Shown piece after piece: positions 23,997-32,155 of a DNA stretch of 34,341 bases (the stretch's first letter is position 1; every line of letters begins with the position of its first letter). A model generated the notes under the pieces. The model was not told the DNA's origin and did no database searches. It was given only the letters and a program-made list of their open reading frames with translations. A program made the position numbers and the translations under genes. The stretch spans positions 1 to 34,341 of the forward strand of contig CATOJY010000037.1 in the NCBI GenBank assembly GCA_951800685.1. The letters are read 5' to 3'. Source of the stretch: an uncultured Lachnospiraceae bacterium. Lineage in GTDB: Bacteria; Bacillota; Clostridia; Lachnospirales; Lachnospiraceae.

Positions 23997-26873
23997 CTAT
24001 CTGCCGCCTTCTCCTTTCATCTGTTCCAGATAGGCCGTCACTTCTTCGGAAACACCTTCCAACAGATAATTGCGCTCCCCCGTCCTATTTCCCTGTGGGC
24101 CTAAAAACATCTGCCGCAGTTCCTCTCCAGCCGCCATGACTTCTTCCTGCAGTTCCCTGGCGGACACGCGGACTGCTCCGGCGCCCATAATGATTAACTG
24201 CTCCAATCCATCAGATGTGGCCACCCTGACATAATGTTTCCTGCCAATCTCATGAGTCACTTTCTCAATATACTGATCAGCAGTTTCCGCCTCTTTCGTG
24301 TAGACCACATCAATATTATGATAGCGGACCGTACTGCCCGGATTTCCTTTCACTTTATATGCATCAAAGACCAGAATCAGATGCATTCTGCGGTAGCCCT
24401 GGTAATTGCTCAGAATATCCATCAATCTTCCCCGTGCACTGTCTAAGTTGCTTTGTGCAAGCTCTTTTAGGGAGTCCCAGGCAAAGATGATATTATAACC
24501 ATCTACCAGAAGATATTCCTCCTGTGGCCGAGGATTTCCCCCGCTGCCACTGCTGGAGCTGTTTCGCTCCACCATCCCGGCAGGCCTGATTGTCCTCGCC
24601 CATCCCTGTCTCTTCCGCTCCTTTACCCCATAAGTACGGTTCATGATCTCATCAATCTCGTCCTGCCCAATCACATCCGCCACCGAGCCGGCGTCACTAC
24701 CGGCCTTCCTGCGGCCATACCGCACCGCATATCCGGCATCTGACGGCATGGACTCCCTGTCGTCCGCTTCGGTCCAATCCCTCTCTCCCTGCGCACTATA
24801 TCCATTCTTCCCGCCTGCCAGCGTGCTCTCTAGATGCATATACGCTTCCACCTGATCCCAGGGAACCACAAAGCCCGCACCATGGGCACAGAAAACAGAG
24901 CCGCAGGGATTCTCCACATCATGCTCCGCCTCGTAACCGATGGCTTCGATCACTTCCACCGTGTTATGACATGGCGCATACCCCTTTAATTCCGTGTAAA
25001 GTCTGCCTTTGCCGCCGGAATAAGCACGCACCTGGGCCTGATACCCCGTCATCTCCGACACCGGCACCGTTCCCTGCAAAATGGCATACTCCCCCTCTGT
25101 CTTTGGTGCCCCGAACTTCCCCGCCCGGCTCTGCAGATCGGTCATACCTCTTCCGATCAAGGCAAGAGGCAGTTCCAGCCGGAACGAATAAACAGGTTCC
25201 AATAAGACACTCTGCGCCTTGCAAAGCCCCTGCCTGACTGCCCGGTAGGTGGCCTGCCTGAAATCGCCGCCCTCAGTATGCTTCTTGTGCGCCCGGCCAG
25301 CAGTCAGGGTGATCCGCATATCCGTGATCGGCGCACCCGTCAGCACACCTGGATGCTCCCTTTCCTCCAGATGCGTCAGCACAAGCCTCTGCCAATTCCG
25401 ATTCAGATCATCTTCACTGACAGCCATAGCAAACTGCAGCCCGCTGCCAGGCTCTCCCGGTTCCAGGATCAGGTGCACCTCCGCATAGTGCCGCAATGGT
25501 TCGAAATGTCCCACCCCTTCTACCTTATCAACAATCGTTTCCTTATAGACAATGCTGCCCTCCTCAAAGGAAGCCTCCACATCAAATCTCTTTTGGATCA
25601 TATTCTGCAGCACCTCAATCTGTACCTCACCCATGAGCTGGACATGAATCTCATTCATCTGTTCTTTCCAGATCAAATGAAGCTGCGGTTCCTCCTCTTC
25701 AAGTTGACATAACTTTTCATACATCTGGTGCACATCACAGCCCTTCGGCAGTGCGATCCGGTAAGTCATAACTGGCTCCACTACCGGCAGCACCACTCCC
25801 TGCTCCGCTCCAAGACCCTGACCGCAGAAGGTTGAATCCAGCCCTGTCAATGCACAGACCATACCCGCAGAAACCTCCTGCGCTGTCGTATATTTAGCGC
25901 CAGAGTAAATACGGATCTGATCTACTTTCTCCTCCCGCACTACAACTGCACCACCAACATTTTGATTACTTTCCCTTCCAAAGAAAGAACCGTCATCATC
26001 ACCGCTGTCGAATCCGCTGCCGCCATGACGCCCATGTCTGCCATGTACAGAGATCACCTGCTTTACGCGCAGCGTCCCACCTGTCACCTTCACATAAGTC
26101 ACCCTGTTTCCCTGCGCATCCCTGGCAATCTTATAGACCCTCGCCCCGAACTCCGCCCCATACCTTGGCATTCTCGTGTAAACAGACAGACCGTTAAGCA
26201 GACTGTCTACTCCCTCTATCCGCAAGGCGGACCCCATATAGCAGGGAAAAAGCCGGCGTTTCTGGATCAATCCGGCAATCACAGCATCGTCAATGGGCGC
26301 CTCCTTCTCCAGATACTGCTCCAAAAGCCCTTCATCGCAGACCGCAATCTCCTCATAGAACGTCTCGTCCTTCTGCCCAAACTTCACGATCCGCTCATCC
26401 AGCTTACCCTTCAACTCAGCCAGAAGCCTGTCTCCATCGGCCCCCGGCTGATCCATCTTATTTAGAAAAAGGAATACTGGCACCTGATAGCGCTCTAAAA
26501 GACGCCACAACGTAATCACATGCCCCTGCACGCCGTCCGCCGCGCTGATGACTAACACCGCATAATCCAACACCTGCAGTGTCCTCTCCATCTCTGCGGA
26601 GAAATCCACATGTCCCGGTGTATCAAGCAGCGTGATATCCATCTCCTCCCACTGCGCCTGCGCCTGTTTGGAAAAGATCGTAATCCCCCGGTCACGCTCC
26701 TGTGTATCGGTATCCAGAAAGGCATCCCCATGATCTACCCGCCCCAGCTTCCGAATCTGTCCGCATGTATATAGAACGCTCTCCGCCAGCGTTGTTTTGC
26801 CGGCATCCACATGGGCAAGCAGCCCCACATTGATATGCTTTTTCTCTTTCTTTCCAGGCTCTTGTCCACCCAT
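23997..26873 (-). CDS. Tet(M)/EF-G-like translational GTPase fused to a YacP/Rae1-type NYN ribonuclease
   Basis: 958 residues. The GTPase part (1-680) has G1 AHVDAGKTT (20-28), switch I RGITI (62-66), G3 DTPGH (84-88), G4 NKMD (138-141) and G5 GSA (214-216). It then has domains II-V in the order of ribosome-protection proteins; the domain IV loop reads AGRAHKKHTEGGDFRQATYRAV (525-546, pieces). A Gly/Asp/His-rich insert lies in domain II (about 277-310). A low-complexity linker (684-784) leads to a complete NYN domain (785-925) closely resembling B. subtilis YacP/Rae1: LLVDGYN (D791), LVFDAYKVKG (D837), KEAETADQYIEK (E863, D866), VATSD (D888) and SARELQEEV. All acidic residues expected at the active site are present. 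The ribosome binding site AAAGGAGG is excellent. True tetracycline resistance is unlikely, given the domain IV loop and the chromosomal setting. Confidence 0.93.
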   Translation of the reverse strand: MGGQEPGKKEKKHINVGLLAHVDAGKTTLAESVLYTCGQIRKLGRVDHGDAFLDTDTQERDRGITIFSKQAQAQWEEMDITLLDTPGHVDFSAEMERTLQVLDYAVLVISAADGVQGHVITLWRLLERYQVPVFLFLNKMDQPGADGDRLLAELKGKLDERIVKFGQKDETFYEEIAVCDEGLLEQYLEKEAPIDDAVIAGLIQKRRLFPCYMGSALRIEGVDSLLNGLSVYTRMPRYGAEFGARVYKIARDAQGNRVTYVKVTGGTLRVKQVISVHGRHGRHGGSGFDSGDDDGSFFGRESNQNVGGAVVVREEKVDQIRIYSGAKYTTAQEVSAGMVCALTGLDSTFCGQGLGAEQGVVLPVVEPVMTYRIALPKGCDVHQMYEKLCQLEEEEPQLHLIWKEQMNEIHVQLMGEVQIEVLQNMIQKRFDVEASFEEGSIVYKETIVDKVEGVGHFEPLRHYAEVHLILEPGEPGSGLQFAMAVSEDDLNRNWQRLVLTHLEEREHPGVLTGAPITDMRITLTAGRAHKKHTEGGDFRQATYRAVRQGLCKAQSVLLEPVYSFRLELPLALIGRGMTDLQSRAGKFGAPKTEGEYAILQGTVPVSEMTGYQAQVRAYSGGKGRLYTELKGYAPCHNTVEVIEAIGYEAEHDVENPCGSVFCAHGAGFVVPWDQVEAYMHLESTLAGGKNGYSAQGERDWTEADDRESMPSDAGYAVRYGRRKAGSDAGSVADVIGQDEIDEIMNRTYGVKERKRQGWARTIRPAGMVERNSSSSGSGGNPRPQEEYLLVDGYNIIFAWDSLKELAQSNLDSARGRLMDILSNYQGYRRMHLILVFDAYKVKGNPGSTVRYHNIDVVYTKEAETADQYIEKVTHEIGRKHYVRVATSDGLEQLIIMGAGAVRVSARELQEEVMAAGEELRQMFLGPQGNRTGERNYLLEGVSEEVTAYLEQMKGEGGR

Positions 26874-26907
26874 GAAAACGCCTCCTTTTGTGACTGCATA
26901 CTGCTTC

Positions 26908-26936
26908 AGTATATCACAAGAGGAGGCATTCGTCGA
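26908..26936 (-). promoter_or_regulatory. Candidate sigma-A promoter of the GTPase-nuclease gene
   Basis: On the minus strand TCGACG (26931-26936, 4 of 6 matches), a 17-bp spacer and TATACT (26908-26913, 5 of 6). The start would be about 28 nt before the ATG. The helicase downstream has no convincing promoter, so this one may serve both genes. Confidence 0.5.
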
Positions 26937-26958
26937 GCTGGCTCATGGACACTGCTGC

Positions 26959-27747
26959 CTAATCCGCAAACAATACGATCTTCTGCGCCGTTCTTCGTTC
27001 ATCTGTCCAGATCAGACAAGTACTTCCTGCCTGAACATCCTGCAATGTCACCACGTTTCTCGTCAAATATGGTATAATTTCACAATCCATAGGCACCAAA
27101 TACTGTACCTCATTGTCTCCGGATAGAAAATAACTGCCGTCTGACTGCTCCTCCATCGCAGAAACACGCACATAGTCAGGTACCCGCAAGCTATCCGGAA
27201 TTTTACATAGGATTAGCGAAGCGCTCACAATAGGCGGTTCGCTGAGCGCTGCTGTAGGCCCGATATACACAAATACCGCTTCTCCTTCGCTCAGCTCTGA
27301 TAGTTCCACCGGATATCCATTCTCTGCATCCAGAATCCTGGTCTGCTCTCCATCCACCGAAAGAATCATCTCTCCGCGGAATGACACATCCGACCGGTTA
27401 TCAATCACGACCCTGCCTTCTTCTACGCTAAGGACTGGTCCCCAGATCCTGATTGAAGAAGGCTCCATTCCCTGCATATCTTCTTCTGCCGGAAAGGATT
27501 CCTCAGGCTGCTCTGTATCCGGCTGCTCTTGCAGATCTTCCTGCTGCTGTCCCATCTGCTCCTCCTGCTCTTGCAGATCTTCCTGCTGCTGTTCATTCCC
27601 ATCTTCCTGTTCTTGCAGAACCTCCTGCTGTTCATTCTGCTCCTTTGCTTCCTCTGACGTTTTGCAGCCAGTCAGTGCTGCGATCAGCAAACCGCAGCCC
27701 AAAAGACATCTTATTCTCCTACTCTTATTCATCCAAACCGTTACCAT
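26959..27747 (-). CDS. Lipoprotein with glutamine-rich repeat linker
   Basis: A secreted, membrane-anchored protein of unknown function. A signal peptide (RRIRCLLGCGLLIAALTGC) ends in the lipobox LTGC with the lipidated Cys at residue 28. A Gln/Glu-rich linker follows (about 32-90), with the repeated unit QQQEDLQEQE. The C-terminal 170 residues look like two beta-rich domains (GPVLSVEEGRVVIDNRSD..., GDNEVQYLVPMDCEIIPYL...), reminiscent of small OB or copper-amine-oxidase-type extracytoplasmic folds; I do not recognise the family. The start may instead be the ATG at 27732 (MNKSRR). It diverges from the plus-strand MATE gene. Confidence 0.75.
   Translation of the reverse strand: MVTVWMNKSRRIRCLLGCGLLIAALTGCKTSEEAKEQNEQQEVLQEQEDGNEQQQEDLQEQEEQMGQQQEDLQEQPDTEQPEESFPAEEDMQGMEPSSIRIWGPVLSVEEGRVVIDNRSDVSFRGEMILSVDGEQTRILDAENGYPVELSELSEGEAVFVYIGPTAALSEPPIVSASLILCKIPDSLRVPDYVRVSAMEEQSDGSYFLSGDNEVQYLVPMDCEIIPYLTRNVVTLQDVQAGSTCLIWTDERRTAQKIVLFAD
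27515..27645 (-). repeat. Short tandem repeats in the lipoprotein linker
   Basis: On the plus strand the block CTCTTGCAGATCTTCCTGCTGCTGT occurs twice nearly unchanged, about 42 bp apart, with degenerate copies on both sides. It encodes the QQQEDLQEQE linker units. Near-identity at the DNA level points to recent slippage, so linker length probably varies between strains. Confidence 0.6.
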
Positions 27748-27768
27748 CCTTTCTATTTTTCCAAAAAT

Positions 27769-27797
27769 ATTCTATCCTATAGCGTTATCAAAAACAA
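27769..27797 (-). promoter_or_regulatory. Weak candidate promoter of the lipoprotein gene
   Basis: On the minus strand TTGTTT (27792-27797), a 17-bp spacer and TAGAAT (27769-27774). The start would fall about 15 nt before the ATG at 27747, or 30 nt before the ATG at 27732, which favours the second start. Confidence 0.4.
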
Positions 27798-27843
27798 TAA
27801 ATTTTATGTTAAATATGCTGTTGATAAATAAAAGAAAAGTGAA

Positions 27844-27872
27844 TTGTAACCCCGTCAGCCGTATGCTATAAT
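27844..27872 (+). promoter_or_regulatory. Sigma-A promoter of the plus-strand MATE gene, bracketed by an inverted repeat
   Basis: TTGTAA (27844-27849), a 17-bp spacer and a perfect TATAAT (27867-27872). A 9-bp perfect inverted repeat brackets it: TGTAACCCC at 27845-27853 overlaps the -35, and GGGGTTACA at 27897-27905 overlaps the ribosome binding site. The arms are 52 bp apart, about five helical turns. Confidence 0.75.
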
Positions 27873-27907
27873 CTCAATATTGCATATTGATAAATGGGGG
27901 TTACACC

Positions 27908-29272
27908 ATGAAAGACAAGATAGCAGAAGTATCGATCGACAAGAAAGTTTTTTACCAAAACCTTACAAGACTGGCTCTTCCAATCTCGCTGCAGAGCCTG
28001 ATGCTCGCATCGGTAGCCGCCGGCGACGCACTGATGCTTGGAAAGGTCGCCCAGAATGAAATGACCGCCGTATCCCTGGCTACCCAGATCCAATTCGTCC
28101 AGAACATGTTTCTTGCGGCTATTACTGGTGCAGGTGCCATTCTCGGCGCCCAGTATTGGGGAAAAGGCGACAAACATACGCTGGAAGACATTTTTAACAT
28201 GATGCTCCGTTTCTCAGGCATTCTGTCCATCCTGTTCTTCCTGGCATGTGAACTGATGCCGGAGATGCTGATGCATATCTTCACCCATGACGCTCCTCTG
28301 ATCGCCCTTGGCAGCTCCTATCTGCGCATCGCAGGCTGGTCTTATCTGCTCACTGGCATCTCCCAATGCTACCTGACCATGATGAAGGTGTCAGAACACG
28401 TGAAGCCTGGTGCGATCATTAGTTCTTGTGCTGTACTCTTGAACATCGCCCTGAACGCCATATTCATCTTCGGTCTGTTCGGCGCACCCCGGATGCAGGC
28501 AAGAGGTGCCGCCCTGGCAACTACGATCTCCCGTATGATCGAACTTGCCCTATGCGTAGCAGTTTCCTCAAATGCATCCTATATCCGCCCCGCTTTCGAC
28601 AGGTTTCTTAAGCTTCCGAAGCTGCTGGGGCGTGACTTTACCAAACAGTGTCTGCCGCTTATGGGCGGTTGTCTATGCTGGGGCGTTGGCTTTACTTCCT
28701 ACACTGCTATCATGGGGCATATGGGAACAGATGCCGCAGCAGCGAATTCTGTCTCAGCAGTTGCCCGCGACCTGATCTGCTGCATGTGTAATGGAATCGG
28801 CAGTGCTGCTGGAATCATGGTTGGAAATGAACTTGGAGCCGGCCGTCTTGCCATGGGCAAAGCCTATGGGATCAAACTGAAAAATATATCCTATGGGATC
28901 GGGTTTCTCTCCACAGCGTTAGTTCTCGCCGTGACACCGCTGGTCCTTAAAATGGTTATTCTGACACAACAGGCGCAGGAATATCTTACCGGAATGATGG
29001 TAATCATGTCGATTTACATGATTGGCCGCTGTGTCAATACTGTGACGATCAACGGCGTACTGGACGGCGGCGGCGATACACTATTCGATATGTATAGTCT
29101 GATTGTCTGTATGTGGCTAATCGCAATCCCGCTGGCGCTCGTCGGTGCCTTTGTCCTTCACTGGTCACCTCTTGCCGTTTACGCCTGTACCTGTCTGGAT
29201 GAAGTAGGCAAAATCCCCTGGGTAATGCTGCGATTTCGGAAATATAAATGGGTGCAGGACCTTACCCGCTAA
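27908..29272 (+). CDS. MATE family efflux transporter (second copy, different branch)
   Basis: Predicted cation-coupled multidrug exporter in the cell membrane. 454 residues from the ATG at 27908, chosen because GGGGG lies 7 nt upstream; the frame is open to a TTG at 27887. About twelve hydrophobic segments. The pattern is of the NorM/DinF-like type: LTRLALPISLQSLMLASVAAGDALMLG, then GAGAILGAQYWGKGD and the second-half match GIGSAAGIMVGNELGAGR. It is only distantly like the minus-strand MATE at 16.9-18.3 kb, so not a recent duplicate. It is the only clear plus-strand gene, convergent with the histidine kinase across a shared terminator. Confidence 0.93.
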   Translation: MKDKIAEVSIDKKVFYQNLTRLALPISLQSLMLASVAAGDALMLGKVAQNEMTAVSLATQIQFVQNMFLAAITGAGAILGAQYWGKGDKHTLEDIFNMMLRFSGILSILFFLACELMPEMLMHIFTHDAPLIALGSSYLRIAGWSYLLTGISQCYLTMMKVSEHVKPGAIISSCAVLLNIALNAIFIFGLFGAPRMQARGAALATTISRMIELALCVAVSSNASYIRPAFDRFLKLPKLLGRDFTKQCLPLMGGCLCWGVGFTSYTAIMGHMGTDAAAANSVSAVARDLICCMCNGIGSAAGIMVGNELGAGRLAMGKAYGIKLKNISYGIGFLSTALVLAVTPLVLKMVILTQQAQEYLTGMMVIMSIYMIGRCVNTVTINGVLDGGGDTLFDMYSLIVCMWLIAIPLALVGAFVLHWSPLAVYACTCLDEVGKIPWVMLRFRKYKWVQDLTR

Positions 29273-29317
29273 TCTCCTGCGCCCCCTGTTACGGGAAAGT
29301 CTCACAGAAAGAAAAAC

Positions 29318-29349
29318 AAAAGCCGATAAGTTACATCTTATCGGCTTTT
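29318..29349. terminator. Bidirectional intrinsic terminator
   Basis: A perfect 13-bp stem AAAAGCCGATAAG / CTTATCGGCTTTT with a 6-nt loop sits between the convergent MATE (+) and histidine kinase (-) genes. The A-run and T-run make it work in both directions. Confidence 0.92.
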
Positions 29350-29353
29350 CCTA

Positions 29354-31936
29354 TCATCTTCTCAGATGACTCATGACCTTAAACATTTTTCTGATATCCA
29401 CCGGCTTAGCCAAATGCTCATTCATGCCAGCCGCTTTCGTCATTGCAATATCCTCCTCAAATGCGTTAGCCGACAGCGCTATGATAGGCACCTCCTGCGC
29501 ATCGGAACGCTCCAGGCCACGGATCACGCGGGTCGCCTCATAACCGCTCATAACCGGCATCATCAAATCCATGAGCACACAGTCGAACGTCCCTGGCGCA
29601 GATGCCACAAACGCGTCCACAGCCGCTTTGCCATCGTTCGCGGTCACGACTTCAGCGCCCGCATCTTTGAGCATGAACTCCACAGTTTCACAGTTGATCT
29701 CATTGTCTTCCACCAAGAGAACCCGCATCCCGGAAACGTAGCCCCGCACATCCTGCTCCTCATCCCCAGGCTGCAGACTCCACGTCTCATCAACCTGCAT
29801 AGGCAGAGTAATCCGGAACACACTTCCCTTGCCGATCTGGCTGTCTACCTCAATGGTCCCCTTCATCTGGTCTACCAGTTCCTTCACAATGGACATGCCA
29901 AGTCCTGTACCATTATAATGGGTCCTTGCCCCCTGGTGCTGCTGTGTAAACGGTTCAAAAATATGCTCTTTGAACTCCTCCCCTATGCCGATTCCAGTAT
30001 CTTCAACCACCAACTGGTAATATGCAGTTCCACCCTGGCAGGCATTCTCCTTTACCTGGACAAATACAGACCCATGCGGACGGTTATACTTGAGGGCGTT
30101 GTCAATAATATTCATCAAGATCTGCTTTAAATGCAGCGGATCTCCGATCAGCCTTCTATGCTGTAAACCGTTTTCCCTAAGCTCCAGCCGAATTCCCCGC
30201 TCCTCCGCCTTAGCAGACATTATCGTAATGCAGTTTTCCAATGTATCCTGTAGGTCAAACGGTTCCTCTACTACCGCTGGCCTTCCGCTGTCCAGTTTAC
30301 TGAACTGAAGAACGTCGTTAACCAGCGACAACAGATGCTCCGTCGAGGCACGGATTTTCTTCCGGCATTCTCTCTGCCGCTCCGCATCCTTCTGGCTTTT
30401 CTCCATAATGGCCAACATCCCTAAAATGCCGTTGATCGGTGTACGCAGATCGTGGGACATGTGGGAAAGGAATTCGCTCTTTGCTGAGTTCGCCCGTCTG
30501 ACTTTCTCAAGCAGCTCCATGATCGCCTGTTCCTGTTTCCTCTTTGCCACCATGGTTTCCGTAATATCCTGGTGGTACCCGTTCAGGCAGGTACCTGGCT
30601 TTTTGAATGTTTTGTCCGGCACACCGCCGCAACGGACATAGATCCTGCCCAGCTTCGGATGATTCCATGGGTAGATGACCTCAGAACGCCCGATTTCTAA
30701 TATTTCCCGCACCGATTCCTGCACCATCTCCACATAATCTGGCTCAATATTTTCAAACCAGTGCTGATAGCATGCCTCTGGCTCAATCTCCTCTGGCACT
30801 CCCAAGAGAATCCGCATAGTCCGATCCGTATACATCCGCGGCTGGCAGCCATCCTCCAGCTCGATGGTCCAGATCCCGGTCCTGGCCCCCTCCAGAATGC
30901 CTTCCAGACTCTGCCTTGCCTCCAGCTTGTACTTTTCTTCCCGTTCCACCACGGCATTGACATCCCGCAGAGCAAAAATTACACAGTTTTCTTCCTCCGG
31001 TCTCTCCGTAGCCGAATAATGAATCTCCATATGTTTCAGTCCATAGGAACTGTCTTCCACTTGATACCGGACATAGAACTTCTTCTTTGTCCCAAGCTGG
31101 GTGAGCACATAATCTTTTTTCGTCACAGCCCTGAGCCGTTCCTGGTCCCGGTCGACTACATACCGGGATATATACCGCTCCATAGCTTTCTGGTAGCCAT
31201 CCTCAAAATTCATGGCCAGATCCATACTCATTCCTTCACTGTTCCTGTAAATCTCACATTCCCCTGTATCGAAATGCACCTGATAGATACCCAGATAGTC
31301 TACGCTAAGTGCATGAAGAACATTATAACTGCGTTTCTGGAGTTCACGGAACAGATTGCGCCTTTTCAGGGAAGATACGATAAAGTATGCCGCAGTCTGG
31401 AGCATATTCGATGCATACTCCAACGACTTCACCGGCGGATTGTCTACTCCATAAAAACCGATAAGTTTCTTACTATTATAGAGAGGCACCACTACTAAAG
31501 AATGGATATTCTGCCGCTTCAGATTCTCATACTGAAGAGGATCCGTCTCCCGGATCTCTTCCAGGTCCTCAATAACGATATGTCCGCCAATGCCAAAATT
31601 CTGATACCAGCTGGCACATACCTCCGCCGGCACATTTTGGAGATTCTCCTTTTCCGGCTCTACTCCATCGGCCACCCATTCATAAGTATTATCATCACCG
31701 CCAGATTCATTCTGCTCAAATATATAGGCCCGTTCCCCCTTAAGCGCTTTCCCCAGGTACTCCAGCAGCACTTCCAGCGACTGGTCTGGCGTCTCCTCCA
31801 GTAAGGCGACGCGAAGGCCTTCATTTATGACAGCTTCCAGATTCTGGACACTCCGCATATCGCTGTACTGCCCACAACCATCCACCACCGGCGCACCTTC
31901 TCCTGCCCGTTCAGAAAGCTCTCTTGAATAATCCAT
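29354..31936 (-). CDS. Soluble hybrid histidine kinase (GAF-PAS-PAS-HisKA-HATPase-REC)
   Basis: A cytosolic two-component sensor with a fused receiver; no membrane helix is visible. 860 residues from the ATG at 31936, chosen over one five codons upstream because GGAGG sits 8 nt away. A GAF-like domain covers about 40-195, followed by two PAS-like regions (about 205-330 and 340-465). HisKA contains FLSHMSHDLRTPINGI (phospho-His near 495). HATPase has DNALKYN, DTGIGI and GTGLGMSI. The receiver has LVEDNEIN, the phospho-Asp in LMDLMMPVMSG (about 790) and the Lys in LAKPVD. No separate HPt or response regulator is adjacent, so its partner lies elsewhere. It is downstream of spoVAC, but a link with sporulation is only positional. 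Confidence 0.95.
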   Translation of the reverse strand: MDYSRELSERAGEGAPVVDGCGQYSDMRSVQNLEAVINEGLRVALLEETPDQSLEVLLEYLGKALKGERAYIFEQNESGGDDNTYEWVADGVEPEKENLQNVPAEVCASWYQNFGIGGHIVIEDLEEIRETDPLQYENLKRQNIHSLVVVPLYNSKKLIGFYGVDNPPVKSLEYASNMLQTAAYFIVSSLKRRNLFRELQKRSYNVLHALSVDYLGIYQVHFDTGECEIYRNSEGMSMDLAMNFEDGYQKAMERYISRYVVDRDQERLRAVTKKDYVLTQLGTKKKFYVRYQVEDSSYGLKHMEIHYSATERPEEENCVIFALRDVNAVVEREEKYKLEARQSLEGILEGARTGIWTIELEDGCQPRMYTDRTMRILLGVPEEIEPEACYQHWFENIEPDYVEMVQESVREILEIGRSEVIYPWNHPKLGRIYVRCGGVPDKTFKKPGTCLNGYHQDITETMVAKRKQEQAIMELLEKVRRANSAKSEFLSHMSHDLRTPINGILGMLAIMEKSQKDAERQRECRKKIRASTEHLLSLVNDVLQFSKLDSGRPAVVEEPFDLQDTLENCITIMSAKAEERGIRLELRENGLQHRRLIGDPLHLKQILMNIIDNALKYNRPHGSVFVQVKENACQGGTAYYQLVVEDTGIGIGEEFKEHIFEPFTQQHQGARTHYNGTGLGMSIVKELVDQMKGTIEVDSQIGKGSVFRITLPMQVDETWSLQPGDEEQDVRGYVSGMRVLLVEDNEINCETVEFMLKDAGAEVVTANDGKAAVDAFVASAPGTFDCVLMDLMMPVMSGYEATRVIRGLERSDAQEVPIIALSANAFEEDIAMTKAAGMNEHLAKPVDIRKMFKVMSHLRR

Positions 31937-32081
31937 AAACCTATCCTCCATATAGACCGCTTCCGGTCATAGTCACTGCATCCACAAATTTGATATTAAC
32001 AGGCACTCTCCGGTCATTTTTATTTCGAAATATTGCTGCAGTTCTGATAGTTTCACCGCAAAGGACAACAACTCCTGTGTC

Positions 32082-32110
32082 ATAATACCATGTGCTTCCA
32101 GCCACGTCAA
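32082..32110 (-). promoter_or_regulatory. Sigma-A promoter of the histidine kinase gene
   Basis: On the minus strand TTGACG (32105-32110), a 17-bp spacer and TATTAT (32082-32087), each with one mismatch to consensus. The leader would be about 140 nt. The 25-bp palindrome ends 46 bp upstream of the -35. Confidence 0.65.
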
Positions 32111-32155
32111 TATGAGGTTTCTTCAAGAGCCAGTGCTATTCCAACTGCCATCTGT

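Noticed and set aside
23997..26873. Calling the GTPase a tetracycline resistance gene
   Set aside because: The domain order is that of Tet(M), but the domain IV loop differs from the resistance proteins, an NYN nuclease is fused and there are no mobile element signs. It looks like a chromosomal relative.
31973..32083. 36-codon frame (MTQELLSFAVKLSE...) upstream of the kinase
   Set aside because: Plausible composition, but its ATG lies within the predicted -10 box, so the kinase transcript would not carry it.
31941..32126. 61-codon minus-strand frame before the histidine kinase
   Set aside because: It starts with TTG, has no ribosome binding site and its start overlaps the promoter region.
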